From: Hyphomicrobiales bacterium
GTDB lineage: Bacteria > Pseudomonadota > Alphaproteobacteria > Rhizobiales > Rhizobiaceae
NCBI GenBank assembly: GCA_900468535.1
Contig: UBTY01000032.1
Coordinates: forward strand, 32,602 to 96,601
Reading direction: 5' to 3'
Length of the DNA: 64,000 bases
Below the pieces are notes generated by a model, which searched no databases, had not been told where the DNA came from, and saw only the letters and a program-made list of their open reading frames with translations. Position numbers and translations under genes: made by a program. This document shows positions 49,634-58,296 of this stretch, piece after piece; the first letter of the stretch is position 1, and each line of letters begins with the position of its first letter.

Positions 49634-50437
49634 ATGGATACCCGCCACTTCCGTACGCTCTTTATTTCCGACGTGCACCTCGGCTCGAAAGCCGCGAAGG
49701 CGGACTTTCTTCTCGATTTTCTGAAATACCACGACGCCGACACGATCGTCCTCGTCGGCGACATCGTCGACGGATGGCGGCTGAAGCGTAGCTGGTACTG
49801 GCCGCAAGACTGCAACGACGTCGTTCAGAAGCTGTTGCGGAAGGCGCGCAAGGGAACGCGTGTCGTCTATATCCCCGGCAATCACGACGAATTTCTCCGT
49901 GATTTCCCGGGCATGCATTTCGGCGGCATCGAAGTTGCCGAGCGCATGATCCACGACACCGCCGACGGCAAGAGATACCTCGTTCTGCACGGTGACGAAT
50001 TCGACGTCGTCGTCCGTAACGCGCGGCTACTCGCCTATCTCGGCGACTGGGCCTACGACATGGCGATCATGATCAATGTCGGTCTCGCCGCCGTTCGCCG
50101 TCGCCTCGGCATGCCATACTGGTCGTTCTCCGCCTGGGCAAAGCTTCAGGTCAAGCACGCCGTCAACTTCATCGGCGAGTTCCAGAGAGTGGTTGCCGAC
50201 GAGGCCCGGAAGAACAACGCCGACGGCGTGATCTGCGGTCACATCCACCACGCTGTCATGGAAGACATCGACGGCATCCGCTACATCAACACCGGCGACT
50301 GGGTGGAAAGCTGCACTGCTATCGCCGAGCATCAGGACGGGACTTTCGAACTGATCGAGTGGCGCCAGATCGCCGATAGCCTTCCGCTGGCGCTGCCGGT
50401 CACCCCGCAGGGCGAGCTGGCACAACAGGCTGCGTGA
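49634..50437 (+). CDS. Calcineurin-like metallophosphoesterase, LpxH/UDP-diacylglucosamine diphosphatase-like
   Basis: A 267-residue dinuclear metal phosphoesterase with ISDVHLGSKAAK, VGDIVDGWRLKRSW, PGNHDEFLRDFPG, LHGDEFDVVV and ICGHIHHAV, the full motif set. The DVHLG..GDIVDGW pattern suits the UDP-2,3-diacylglucosamine hydrolase group, but whether it serves lipid A here is unproven because many alphaproteobacteria use LpxI. ATG at 49634 has AAGGAAAAT before it; ATG 49616 adds six residues. A hairpin follows at 50458. Confidence 0.85.
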   Translation: MDTRHFRTLFISDVHLGSKAAKADFLLDFLKYHDADTIVLVGDIVDGWRLKRSWYWPQDCNDVVQKLLRKARKGTRVVYIPGNHDEFLRDFPGMHFGGIEVAERMIHDTADGKRYLVLHGDEFDVVVRNARLLAYLGDWAYDMAIMINVGLAAVRRRLGMPYWSFSAWAKLQVKHAVNFIGEFQRVVADEARKNNADGVICGHIHHAVMEDIDGIRYINTGDWVESCTAIAEHQDGTFELIEWRQIADSLPLALPVTPQGELAQQAA

Positions 50438-50457
50438 CCTTCATGCCCACGTATATG

Positions 50458-50478
50458 CCGACGCCTTTAAGGCGTCGG
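50458..50478 (+). terminator. Hairpin after the phosphoesterase gene
   Basis: CCGACGCC (50458-50465) and GGCGTCGG (50471-50478) with a TTTAA loop form a perfect stem 20 bases after the stop. No T tract follows, so it may be a weak or Rho-aided terminator. Confidence 0.45.
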
Positions 50479-50600
50479 GGCGTGGCATCACCGCGACAGA
50501 TCCTATTTATTTTTGAAAACGATTTGGCGGGCTATTTCTCGCCATAGTCGCTTGTAGGTTGATGTGTTAGGCAACGATCAGTTTCCTTACAGGTCTACCA

Positions 50601-51821
50601 ATGATTCCCGCTCAAAATCCTTCCTCGGGCGAGGGCGCGCCTGCGCACTTTCGATTGCTAAGTGCCCTATCTTATTGCGCGCCGCTCCTCGTCAACGGTG
50701 TGGCCTTGCCGTTCTTCCCGGTCTGGCTCGCCCTTCACGATTTCAACGACCACGAGATCGGGATGATACTGGCGGTTCCGATGGTCGTCCGCGTTCTCGT
50801 GGCGCCTGTCGTGGCCATGTATGCAGACCGGATGAAGGAGAGGGCGGACGTTCTCCTGTTTTCCGGCGGCCTGTCGTTGCTGACGGCGATTGCACTTTAT
50901 TGGACGACGACCTTCTGGCCGGTTCTGCTGGTCTATACGCTCCAGGGGGCGACCTTCTCCTTCTACGTGCCGGTCGTCGAATCGATCGTCATCTCAGGCG
51001 TTCGCCGCTGGGGTCTGGATTATGGCTCGATGCGAGTGTGGGGATCGGTCGCCTTCATCGTCTCGACATTGATCGGCGGACAACTTGTCGGGCGCTGGGG
51101 CGGCGAGATGGTCCTGCCGGTCATGACATTCGGCTTCATCATGACCATGGTCATGGCCCTTTATTGCCCGCGAATCGGGCCGACACGGCGGCGCGGTACG
51201 CCGGTCGATATCCCGGCAGCCACCGGGAGTTCCCTGAGGCAGCCTCATCTTCTGGCCTTGCTCATCGGCGTCGCGATCCAGCAGTCGAGCCACGCGGTGC
51301 TGCAGGCTTTCGCCACGCTCTACTGGCACGAACTCGGTTTCTCGGGAACACAGATCGCCTTGCTCTGGAGCGCCGGCGTTGCCGCTGAGGTGACAGTCTT
51401 CTTTCTTTCCAGGCGTCTTAACCGCCGGTTCGATGCATGGACGCTAATCCGCTTCGGCGCGGCCGTGAGCGTCTGTCGCTGGGTTCTGTTTCCGATGCAC
51501 TGGGGATTTGCAGGATTCTTCCTGCTTCAGTGTCTGCACTCGTTTACCTACGCCTTCGTCCACACCGGCGTGCAACGGCGCATCGTGGCGTCGGTGCAGG
51601 AGACACAGGAGTCCTCGGCGCAGGGCGCCTATTTCTTCTATAACGGCATGTGCATGGGGCTGATGACGATCGCCGCAGGTTACATATACGCCGCACTCGG
51701 GCTGGCAAGCTACTACGTGATGGCGCTCGTGGCGCTGGCTGGACTAGGCCTGATCATCATCGCTTACTACCTTCAGCCCCAGAGATCTCTTTCGGGTGGC
51801 CAGACGAGAGAGGCAGCGTAG
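50601..51821 (+). CDS. Major facilitator superfamily transporter
   Basis: A 406-residue membrane protein with about twelve transmembrane segments, of the MFS_1-like/HcaT group (RLLSALSYCAPLLVNGVALPFFPVWLA at the N-terminus; MRVWGSVAFIVSTLIGGQLVGRWG). Members take up phenylpropionate, nucleosides or similar; substrate unknown. ATG at 50601 follows AGGTCTACCA. Its 3' end overlaps the convergent dipeptide epimerase gene by 49 bases, an arrangement that allows antisense transcription. Confidence 0.88.
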   Translation: MIPAQNPSSGEGAPAHFRLLSALSYCAPLLVNGVALPFFPVWLALHDFNDHEIGMILAVPMVVRVLVAPVVAMYADRMKERADVLLFSGGLSLLTAIALYWTTTFWPVLLVYTLQGATFSFYVPVVESIVISGVRRWGLDYGSMRVWGSVAFIVSTLIGGQLVGRWGGEMVLPVMTFGFIMTMVMALYCPRIGPTRRRGTPVDIPAATGSSLRQPHLLALLIGVAIQQSSHAVLQAFATLYWHELGFSGTQIALLWSAGVAAEVTVFFLSRRLNRRFDAWTLIRFGAAVSVCRWVLFPMHWGFAGFFLLQCLHSFTYAFVHTGVQRRIVASVQETQESSAQGAYFFYNGMCMGLMTIAAGYIYAALGLASYYVMALVALAGLGLIIIAYYLQPQRSLSGGQTREAA

Positions 51822-52756
51822 CGCAAGCCGGGCTGCCGATCCCGGGCCAGCAACAGCGGGCCATCGAGATCGACGAAATCGGCATCCTGCGCAAGCAGGA
51901 CTGCCGGCGCCATGGCAAGCGACGTGCCGACCATGCAGCCGAGCATGATCTTGAAGCCAAGCCTCTGGGCCTCGAGCTTCATGGCAAGGGCTTCCGTCAG
52001 CCCGCCCGTTTTGTCGAGCTTGATGTTGATTGCATCATAGCGATCGCGAAGGCTCGCGAGGTCGCCGGTATGATGCACGCTTTCGTCTGCACAGACGAGA
52101 ATCGGACGTTCGATTTCGGCAAGAATTTCATCCCGGCCGGCTGGCAGAGGCTGCTCGACCAATGCGACCCCCGCCTTGGCTGCAATCTGCAGGTGCCGCG
52201 CAAGATTTTCTTCGGTCCACCCTTCGTTTGCATCCAGAATGATCGTGCTCTGGGGTGCGCCGCCCCGGACCGCGAGAATCCGGCTCTCGTCATCGGCGGT
52301 ACCGACCTTCACCTTCAAGAGCGCGCGATCGGCATTCTTGCGCGCCTGATCTGCCATGAATTCTGGCTCGCCGAGCGAGATGGTGAAGGCGGTCGTGAGC
52401 GGATGCGGGTTCTGAAGACCGAGGCTAGCAGCCACCGATTTACCGCTTCTTTTCGCCGCCAAGTCCCATAAGGCGCAATCGACTGCGTTTCTGGCCGCAC
52501 CGGGTGGCATCGCTTGCGCCAGATCGCCGAGTTCGAGACCGCCTTCAAGGAGAGGCCGCGCGGCCTCGATCTGCGCCGTGACGCTTTCAATGGTCTCGCC
52601 GTAGCGACGATACGGAACGCATTCTCCCCATCCGGTGACATCGCCATCCTTCAGGACGCAAGTGACGACCTCGGCCGTCGTCTTGCTGCCGCGCGAAATC
52701 GTGAAAGTGCCTGCAATGGGGAAGGAGCTCGTTTCAATTTCGAGGGACCGTGGCAT
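51773..52756 (-). CDS. Dipeptide epimerase (L-Ala-D/L-Glu epimerase type)
   Basis: An enolase-superfamily racemase of 327 residues. The catalytic lysine is in LLKVKVG, metal ligands fall in ILDANEGW, VEQPLPAG and CADESVH, and the second base in INIKLDKTGG. The pattern fits the AEE subgroup that epimerises L-Ala-D-Glu from murein recycling. ATG at 52756 gives MPRSLEIETSSFPIAGTFTI; the frame upstream is not conserved. It is divergent from the Mla operon, 98 bases away. Confidence 0.9.
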   Translation of the reverse strand: MPRSLEIETSSFPIAGTFTISRGSKTTAEVVTCVLKDGDVTGWGECVPYRRYGETIESVTAQIEAARPLLEGGLELGDLAQAMPPGAARNAVDCALWDLAAKRSGKSVAASLGLQNPHPLTTAFTISLGEPEFMADQARKNADRALLKVKVGTADDESRILAVRGGAPQSTIILDANEGWTEENLARHLQIAAKAGVALVEQPLPAGRDEILAEIERPILVCADESVHHTGDLASLRDRYDAINIKLDKTGGLTEALAMKLEAQRLGFKIMLGCMVGTSLAMAPAVLLAQDADFVDLDGPLLLARDRQPGLRYAASLVWPPERDLWG

Positions 52757-52854
52757 ATTTGCAATCCTGCACGCATGGAAATTTGGTTGGGCTTGGGTAT
52801 ATTGGTCGCTAGCGGCGAACACTGGTTCGCGAGTCGGCAATGTCGCCGTAAGCC

Positions 52855-54024
52855 TTGAAAGATACAAGCATTTTGAAGTCCGAGCCCCGCAACGCCGCCT
52901 CACTGCACGTGGACGACCAAGCAAATGGGTCGGAGGTGCACGCCCATCTCGAGGGTAACTGGCGAAGCGCCAACATCCATTTCGTCCTGAAGGATTTCGA
53001 GAAGCTGACTGCGCGGGACAGCCGTAGCGTCACACTCGATCTGTCGCAGATTTCCGACATCGATACGGCCGGCGTCTGGCTGCTGTGTCGCCTGAAAAAA
53101 CAGGTCGAAAGTGCCGGTGGCACGCTGACGTTCGAGGGCAGCAACCCGCATATCGACGAACTGATCGCTTCCTTCTCAGAAGAGCCCGCAAAGAGCGACG
53201 CCGAGCCTGCACCGAAGCTGTCCCTGGCCGAACGTGTCTTCGCGCCGATCGGCAAGATTGCGTTCGATCTCTGGAACAACATCGCGGCCGCCATGTACAT
53301 CCTCGGTTCGGCGGTCCGCGGCGCGCAGATGAAATTCGGTCGCGGCAGCGGTGTGTCACCCGCCTCGATCGTCAATCAGATCGACCACATGGGCGTTCGC
53401 GCGGTGCCGATCATTCTGCTGATGTCGTTCCTGATCGGCGCGATCATCGCGCAGCAGGGCGCGTTCCAGCTCAGATATTTCGGCGCCGAAGTCTTTGTGG
53501 TCGACCTTGTCGGCATTCTGCAGTTGCGTGAAATCGGCGTTCTTCTAACTGCGATCATGATCGCAGGTCGCTCCGGCAGCGCCATTACGGCTGAAGTCGG
53601 CTCCATGAAGATGCGCGAGGAAATCGACGCGCTGAAGGTCATGGGCCTGAACCCGGTCGGCGTCCTGATCTTCCCGCGGCTCGTCGCGCTGACAGTTGCC
53701 CTGCCGCTGCTGACCGTTATCGCCAATTTCGCATCGCTGGCCGGCGCCGCCGTGGTGGCCTGGGGATACTCCGGCATCACCTTCGCCAACTTTATCGCTC
53801 GCCTGCACGAGGCGATCACGCTGTCGACGGTTCTGTCGGGCATGATCAAAGCGCCGTTCATGGCGCTCGTTATCGGTATCGTTGCAGCGGTAGAGGGCCT
53901 AAAAGTAGGTGGTAGTGCTGAGTCGCTCGGCCAGCACGTGACTTCAGCGGTCGTCAAAGCGATCTTTGTGGTCATTCTGATGGACGGGCTTTTTGCCATG
54001 TTCTATGCGGCGATTAATTTCTGA
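52855..54024 (+). CDS. mlaE: MlaE-family ABC permease with N-terminal STAS domain
   Basis: Permease of the Mla phospholipid transport system in the inner membrane. The 389-residue protein has a STAS domain at about 20-110 (VTLDLSQISDIDTAGVWLLCRL) fused to the MlaE domain at about 135-389 with GIIVGA-type ILLMSFLIGAIIAQQG and AGRSGSAITAEVGSMKMREEIDAL. In E. coli the STAS is a separate protein, MlaB. The start is uncertain: TTG at 52855 is the earliest; no ATG precedes the STAS region in frame. First gene of a four-gene operon. Confidence 0.9.
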   Translation: MKDTSILKSEPRNAASLHVDDQANGSEVHAHLEGNWRSANIHFVLKDFEKLTARDSRSVTLDLSQISDIDTAGVWLLCRLKKQVESAGGTLTFEGSNPHIDELIASFSEEPAKSDAEPAPKLSLAERVFAPIGKIAFDLWNNIAAAMYILGSAVRGAQMKFGRGSGVSPASIVNQIDHMGVRAVPIILLMSFLIGAIIAQQGAFQLRYFGAEVFVVDLVGILQLREIGVLLTAIMIAGRSGSAITAEVGSMKMREEIDALKVMGLNPVGVLIFPRLVALTVALPLLTVIANFASLAGAAVVAWGYSGITFANFIARLHEAITLSTVLSGMIKAPFMALVIGIVAAVEGLKVGGSAESLGQHVTSAVVKAIFVVILMDGLFAMFYAAINF

Positions 54025-54032
54025 GGGTGCAC

Positions 54033-54881
54033 GTGGAAGAACAGCAGACGGAGATCGAGAGCGAAAAGGGGCGCGATATCGTGCTCTCGGCGCGCGACGT
54101 GACCGTCGGCTTCGGCTCCAAGGTCGTACTCGACAATCTGAATCTCGATATCTACCGGGGCGAGATCCTAGGCTTCGTCGGTGCTTCGGGCACGGGCAAA
54201 TCCGTTCTCATGCGCACCGTTCTGCGGTTGCTTCCGCGCAGGTCCGGGCAGATCAAGATCCTCGGGCAGGACTTCGACGAACTGGATGAGCCGCAACGCA
54301 ACGCCCTCGACATGCGGCTCGGCGTCCTCTTTCAGCAGGGCGCATTGTTTTCGTCGCTGACGGTGAAGGAAAACATCCAGGTCCCGATGCGGGAATATCT
54401 GGATCTGCCACAGTCGCTCATGGACGAGCTGGCGCATCTCAAGATCCGACTTGTCGGCCTCGCACCTGATGCGGCGGACAAATATCCTTCCGAGCTATCG
54501 GGCGGCATGATCAAGCGAGCAGCGCTCGCGCGGGCACTCGCGCTCGATCCAGAGCTCGTATTTCTCGACGAACCGACATCAGGGCTCGATCCGATCGGAG
54601 CGGCGGAGTTCGACGATCTGATCGCCAAGCTCCGGGATACGCTGGGGTTAACCGTATATATGGTGACACACGACCTCGATAGCTTGTTCTCCGTATGCGA
54701 CCGCATCGCGGTGCTCGGGAAGAAGCGTGTCATGGTAGAGGGGACGATCGACGACATGCTGGCCTACGACGATCCGTGGGTTCAGGCTTATTTCAAAGGC
54801 AAGCGTGCGCGTTCGATCGTGCCGCAAGACACCCACGCCGGCGCCGCCGAAAGGTTGGCGCAAGATAGCCGCGGGAAGTGA
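54033..54881 (+). CDS. mlaF: Mla system ATP-binding protein
   Basis: ATPase that powers the Mla/MCE lipid transporter. The 282-residue protein has Walker A GFVGASGTGKSVLMR near 45-58, Q-loop GVLFQQGALFSSLTV, signature LSGGMIKRAALARALAL and Walker B LVFLDEPTSGLDPIGA. GTG at 54033 is chosen with GAGGG at normal spacing; GTG at 54027 overlaps it. It starts nine bases after the permease stop, and mlaD follows ten bases downstream. Confidence 0.93.
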   Translation: MEEQQTEIESEKGRDIVLSARDVTVGFGSKVVLDNLNLDIYRGEILGFVGASGTGKSVLMRTVLRLLPRRSGQIKILGQDFDELDEPQRNALDMRLGVLFQQGALFSSLTVKENIQVPMREYLDLPQSLMDELAHLKIRLVGLAPDAADKYPSELSGGMIKRAALARALALDPELVFLDEPTSGLDPIGAAEFDDLIAKLRDTLGLTVYMVTHDLDSLFSVCDRIAVLGKKRVMVEGTIDDMLAYDDPWVQAYFKGKRARSIVPQDTHAGAAERLAQDSRGK

Positions 54882-54890
54882 GCGGATAAG

Positions 54891-56261
54891 ATGGAAACAA
54901 AAGCGAATTATACGATTGTCGGTTTTTTCACGGTGCTGGTCATCGCGGCTGCTTTCGGCTTCGTCTACTGGATGGCCGAATATGGGCGCGGCGGACCGAT
55001 GGCGGAACTGATCGTGCGCATTCCCGGATCGGCCAACGGCCTTAGCGTCGGCTCTCCGGTCCGCTTTAACGGCATCCAGGTCGGATCGGTGAAATCGTTG
55101 TCGATCGACGCTGACGACCCGCAGTTTTCACTTGCCTTTACCGAGGTCCGTGTCGACGCTCCGATCTATCCGTCGACCAAGGCAATCCTCGAGATTCAGG
55201 GGCTGACAGGCGCAGCCTATGTCGAACTGTCGGGCGGCAAGGTCGGCGAGAAGAATATCCTTCAGGAGGCGATCAACTCCGGCAAGCGGGCGGTGATCGT
55301 CGCGGACCAATCGAGCGTGACCAACCTTCTGGCGACCGCCGACAAGATCATGGACCGTGCCAACGATGCCGTGGGGCAGATTCAGGGCTTCGTGAAGGAT
55401 GCGCGTGGCCCGCTCACCAAGACCCTGCAGAACGCGGAGACCTTCTCCGACGCGCTGGCCAAGAATTCCGGCAATATCGATTCCTTCCTGCAGAGCGTCG
55501 GTCAATTGTCTGATACAGTGCGCAAGGTCTCGGGCCGCGTCGACTCGACGCTCGAGGCTGTTGAAGCGCTGGTCAAATCTGTCGATGCCAAGAAGATCGA
55601 CCACATTCTCGCCAATGCGGAGAAAGTCAGCGACAACGTTGCGGATGCCTCCGGTGACCTCAAGGGCGCGATCCAGAAGTTCCAGGAAACCGCCTCGACC
55701 TACAACGATCTCGGCAAGAAGGCGCAGGCGACTCTCGACCGCGTCGATACCCTTGTCGCGCAGATCGATCCGGCCAAGGTGAAGGGATCCGTCGATGATA
55801 TTTCTCAGGCGACGAAGGACGCGCGTGCAGCGGTCGCTTCCATAAAGGATGTGGCGAACACCGTTTCTTCTCACCAGAAGGACATCGACCAGACCATTCA
55901 GAACGTCACGCAGATGTCGAGCAAGCTGAATGCTGCTTCGACGCGTGTCGATGGCATCCTTGCAAAGCTCGATACCGTGCTTGGATCCGACAGCACCCAA
56001 TCGCTCTTCACTCAGGCGAAAGACACGCTCGATTCGTTCAAGAAGGTTGCGGACAACCTGAACGCCCGCATCGGCCCGATCGCGGACAATCTGCAGAAAT
56101 TCTCGAGCGGCGGACTGCGTGATGTCCAGGCGCTCATCAACGACACGCGTTCCACGGTTCAGAACCTCAACGACACGATAACCAGCTTCGATCGCGATCC
56201 ACAGCGGCTGATTTTCGGTGGCGATACAGTGAAGCAATTCGACGGCCGGACGCGGCGATAA
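54891..56261 (+). CDS. mlaD: MCE-family substrate-binding protein MlaD
   Basis: Periplasmic, membrane-anchored MCE protein that carries lipid between the membranes. A 456-residue product: an N-terminal anchor (IVGFFTVLVIAAAFGFVYWM, about 8-27), MCE domain (about 38-118; PGSANGLSVGSPVRFNGIQVG), and a long helical tail rich in predicted coiled coil (about 140-430), longer than in E. coli MlaD. The tail likely builds a needle or contacts partner proteins. ATG 54891 with GCGGATAAG upstream. Confidence 0.92.
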   Translation: METKANYTIVGFFTVLVIAAAFGFVYWMAEYGRGGPMAELIVRIPGSANGLSVGSPVRFNGIQVGSVKSLSIDADDPQFSLAFTEVRVDAPIYPSTKAILEIQGLTGAAYVELSGGKVGEKNILQEAINSGKRAVIVADQSSVTNLLATADKIMDRANDAVGQIQGFVKDARGPLTKTLQNAETFSDALAKNSGNIDSFLQSVGQLSDTVRKVSGRVDSTLEAVEALVKSVDAKKIDHILANAEKVSDNVADASGDLKGAIQKFQETASTYNDLGKKAQATLDRVDTLVAQIDPAKVKGSVDDISQATKDARAAVASIKDVANTVSSHQKDIDQTIQNVTQMSSKLNAASTRVDGILAKLDTVLGSDSTQSLFTQAKDTLDSFKKVADNLNARIGPIADNLQKFSSGGLRDVQALINDTRSTVQNLNDTITSFDRDPQRLIFGGDTVKQFDGRTRR

Positions 56262-56277
56262 TTAGGGGAAACGGCAG

Positions 56278-56892
56278 ATGGCTGTATCGGATTTGTTGGC
56301 GCGTCGTTCCTGGGTTATCCGGACCGCCTTCGCTTTGCCTTTGATTGCCGTGGCACTCGGCGGCTGCGGGACGACGCCAAAGAATGACACCTACGATCTT
56401 TCCGCTCCTGTTAGCGGCAATGGTCCGGCGGCGAAGAACCGGCAAATCCTGGTGCAGCAGCCGACCGCACTGCGGGCGCTCGACAGCGAGCAGATCGTCG
56501 TGCGTGTCTCGTCGTCCGAGATCCAGTATCTTGCCAAATCGCAGTGGAGCGACAAGCTTCCGCGGATGGTACAGGCCAAACTCGTCGAGGCCTTCGAGAA
56601 CTCCGGCAAGCTTGGCGGCGTTGGTATTCCGGGGCAGGGGCTGGCGATCGACTATCAGGTCGTGACAGATATTCGTGCATTCGAGATCAGCTCGGGCAAC
56701 GGCAGCCACGCTGTCGTGGAAATTTCGGCCAAGATTCTCAACGACCGCAACGGTTCTGTCCGGGCGCAAAAGGTCTTTCAGCAGACCGTGCCGGCCGGGG
56801 GTGGCTCGAATGATGGCTACGTGAAGGCGCTCGACCGGGCGTTCTCCACTGTCACGAGCCAGATCGTCGATTGGACCTTGCAGTCGATCTGA
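56278..56892 (+). CDS. ABC transport auxiliary lipoprotein (PqiC-like)
   Basis: A 204-residue outer-membrane lipoprotein. The signal ends in a lipobox VALGGC, with Cys30 lipidated. The mature domain resembles the PqiC/ABC-type transport auxiliary family (YDLSAPV, QILVQQPTALRALDSEQIVVRV, then MVQAKLVEAFENSG and RAQKVFQQTVPAGG). Placed as fourth gene of mla, it should accept the MlaD tail or the lipid at the outer membrane, by analogy with PqiABC. Confidence 0.88.
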   Translation: MAVSDLLARRSWVIRTAFALPLIAVALGGCGTTPKNDTYDLSAPVSGNGPAAKNRQILVQQPTALRALDSEQIVVRVSSSEIQYLAKSQWSDKLPRMVQAKLVEAFENSGKLGGVGIPGQGLAIDYQVVTDIRAFEISSGNGSHAVVEISAKILNDRNGSVRAQKVFQQTVPAGGGSNDGYVKALDRAFSTVTSQIVDWTLQSI

Positions 56893-56897
56893 TCGGC

Positions 56898-57428
56898 ATG
56901 GTCGAAGGGCGTCTGACGATACGGATTCTGAATGCCGACAATCCGTCGGATGTCGAAGCATTCCGACAGATCCGGTTAGAGGCGCTCCGCAACGACCCCG
57001 AAGCCTATGCCAGCTACGTCGAGGAGTGGGAATGCCTGCCCATTGGAGAATGGGAAAACCGGCTTCGCCACAACATCGTTTACGCGTCTTTTGAAGAAGA
57101 TGCACCAACCGGGCTGATGGGGTTGATGCGGCAGCGGATGAGCAAGATGGCGCACCGCGGAACGCTGATTATGGTCTATACCAGCCCCGCCTATCGAGGC
57201 TCCGGCATCGGGCGAGCGCTCCTTAATGCTGTCAGCAGACACGCCCGCGAAGTGGGAGTGCACCAACTCGAGCTTGCGGTCAGTGCAGAAAACGAGGCCG
57301 CCATTCGCTTTTATCTGGCGCAGGGCTTTGCGGAAGCCGGCCGAATTCCCGACGGTTTCGTTCATGCCGGGCGTGGGGTGGACGAGATTTTAATGGTGCG
57401 CCGCACGGCGGATTGCGACGCTCAATAG
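56898..57428 (+). CDS. GNAT-family acetyltransferase
   Basis: A 176-residue N-acetyltransferase with IRILNADNPSDVEAFRQIRLEAL at the N-terminus and the acetyl-CoA loop YTSPAYRGSGIGRALLNAVSRHA near residues 101-121, then AENEAAIRFYLAQGF. The pattern suits the RimI-like and small-molecule acetyltransferases; target unknown. ATG at 56898 is chosen; the frame before it overlaps the lipoprotein gene. A terminator follows at once. Confidence 0.88.
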   Translation: MVEGRLTIRILNADNPSDVEAFRQIRLEALRNDPEAYASYVEEWECLPIGEWENRLRHNIVYASFEEDAPTGLMGLMRQRMSKMAHRGTLIMVYTSPAYRGSGIGRALLNAVSRHAREVGVHQLELAVSAENEAAIRFYLAQGFAEAGRIPDGFVHAGRGVDEILMVRRTADCDAQ

Positions 57429-57429
57429 A

Positions 57430-57466
57430 AAAGCCGGATGACATGATCAACCGGCTTTGAAATTTT
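57430..57466 (+). terminator. Terminator after the GNAT gene
   Basis: AAAGCCGG (57430-57437) pairs with CCGGCTTT (57451-57458), with a 13-base loop and a GAAATTTT tail. It begins two bases beyond the stop at 57428 and separates the gene from the minus-strand small-protein array. Confidence 0.7.
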
Positions 57467-57485
57467 AACGTCTTCGCAAGACCGC

Positions 57486-57620
57486 CTAGAAGAGGCTGTG
57501 CTTTCCATTGATCCGTTTCACGTCCTCACTCTCACGTCGAAGAGCGGAAACGGTGGACCCCACGGATACGATGAACATAATGCTGATAAGGGCGGTAAGC
57601 ACAGTCAAGATCATGAACAT
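57486..57620 (-). CDS. Very small membrane protein, 44 residues
   Basis: A 44-residue reading frame on the minus strand, starting at ATG 57620 with a strong AGGAGG seven bases upstream. It has one hydrophobic span (MILTVLTALISIMFIVSVGS, about 3-22) followed by a polar, charged tail (LRRESEDVKRINGKHSLF). That is the layout of a single-pass small protein with its tail exposed on one side. It is third in an array with two other small membrane genes. Function unknown; no family recognised. Confidence 0.6.
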   Translation of the reverse strand: MFMILTVLTALISIMFIVSVGSTVSALRRESEDVKRINGKHSLF

Positions 57621-57653
57621 AAGCAATCCTCCTGGATCTTGCGTTCAGGTCCC

Positions 57654-57809
57654 TCAGTACTGGCTCATGACGGCAGTGCGTGCCGATGCATAGGGACCAT
57701 ATACCTTGGACGCGTCAACTTTCTGGTCGTAGAGCGTAACGGTTGCTGCAATCATGCCTGTCATAAGTACCATCCACACTGCATTAATCATGGTAACTTT
57801 ATTCAGCAT
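57654..57809 (-). CDS. Very small membrane protein, 51 residues
   Basis: A 51-residue reading frame starting at ATG 57809, with AAGGAAG five bases upstream. It has one hydrophobic span (MINAVWMVLMTGMIAATVTL, about 7-26) and a polar tail (DQKVDASKVYGPYASARTAV). The tail is conserved-looking but unknown. It sits between two other small membrane genes on the same strand, 33 bases after the 44-residue gene start, so all three are probably on one transcript. Confidence 0.6.
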   Translation of the reverse strand: MLNKVTMINAVWMVLMTGMIAATVTLYDQKVDASKVYGPYASARTAVMSQY

Positions 57810-57897
57810 AGTATCTTCCTTGTGCGCGTATCCGTTACGCTTCGGTTGAATGAACGCGTCCGGCTGTAAATGGTTCCAGCGGACATTGACGGGTCGT

Positions 57898-58119
57898 TTA
57901 CCAAGCGCGATCTGAAGCCACATTGAATGGCTCGTTCATCTGGCGTTCAGAAAGCTTAATCGGTTTAAAAGCCACCTTGCCGACCGCCCGGATGATGGCG
58001 CGGTGCTCGCTGACATCAGAACGCATCCAATTCGCATCGGTCCGTGCATCGAGGAAATTGAGGCCAAGTTCCGCGACCAGCGATAGAATGACTGCGACAA
58101 TAACGAGAACGATCAGCAT
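57898..58119 (-). CDS. Small membrane protein, 73 residues
   Basis: A 73-residue reading frame from ATG 58119. The N-terminal 22 residues are strongly hydrophobic (MLIVLVIVAVILSLVAELGL), so it is anchored in the membrane or exported, and the rest is polar with a conserved-looking HRAIIRAVGKVAFKPIKLSE. The ribosome site is weak. It is the upstream member of the small-protein array and is divergent from coaD. No family recognised. Confidence 0.5.
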   Translation of the reverse strand: MLIVLVIVAVILSLVAELGLNFLDARTDANWMRSDVSEHRAIIRAVGKVAFKPIKLSERQMNEPFNVASDRAW

Positions 58120-58296
58120 TGTGACTTTACCGGGGAGGTGATGCCTGGCGGCATCGATTGGTTGACGTTCTCCTTGTACGTCGCACCGCCTGAAGCGGCC
58201 TTGAACACCGCGTTCATACATCGTTCAGTTCCGGGCAAATGACTTGCGAGAAGCCTTTATCCATGACAAAAGGCGTGCAAACAAATGGCCGGGCCC

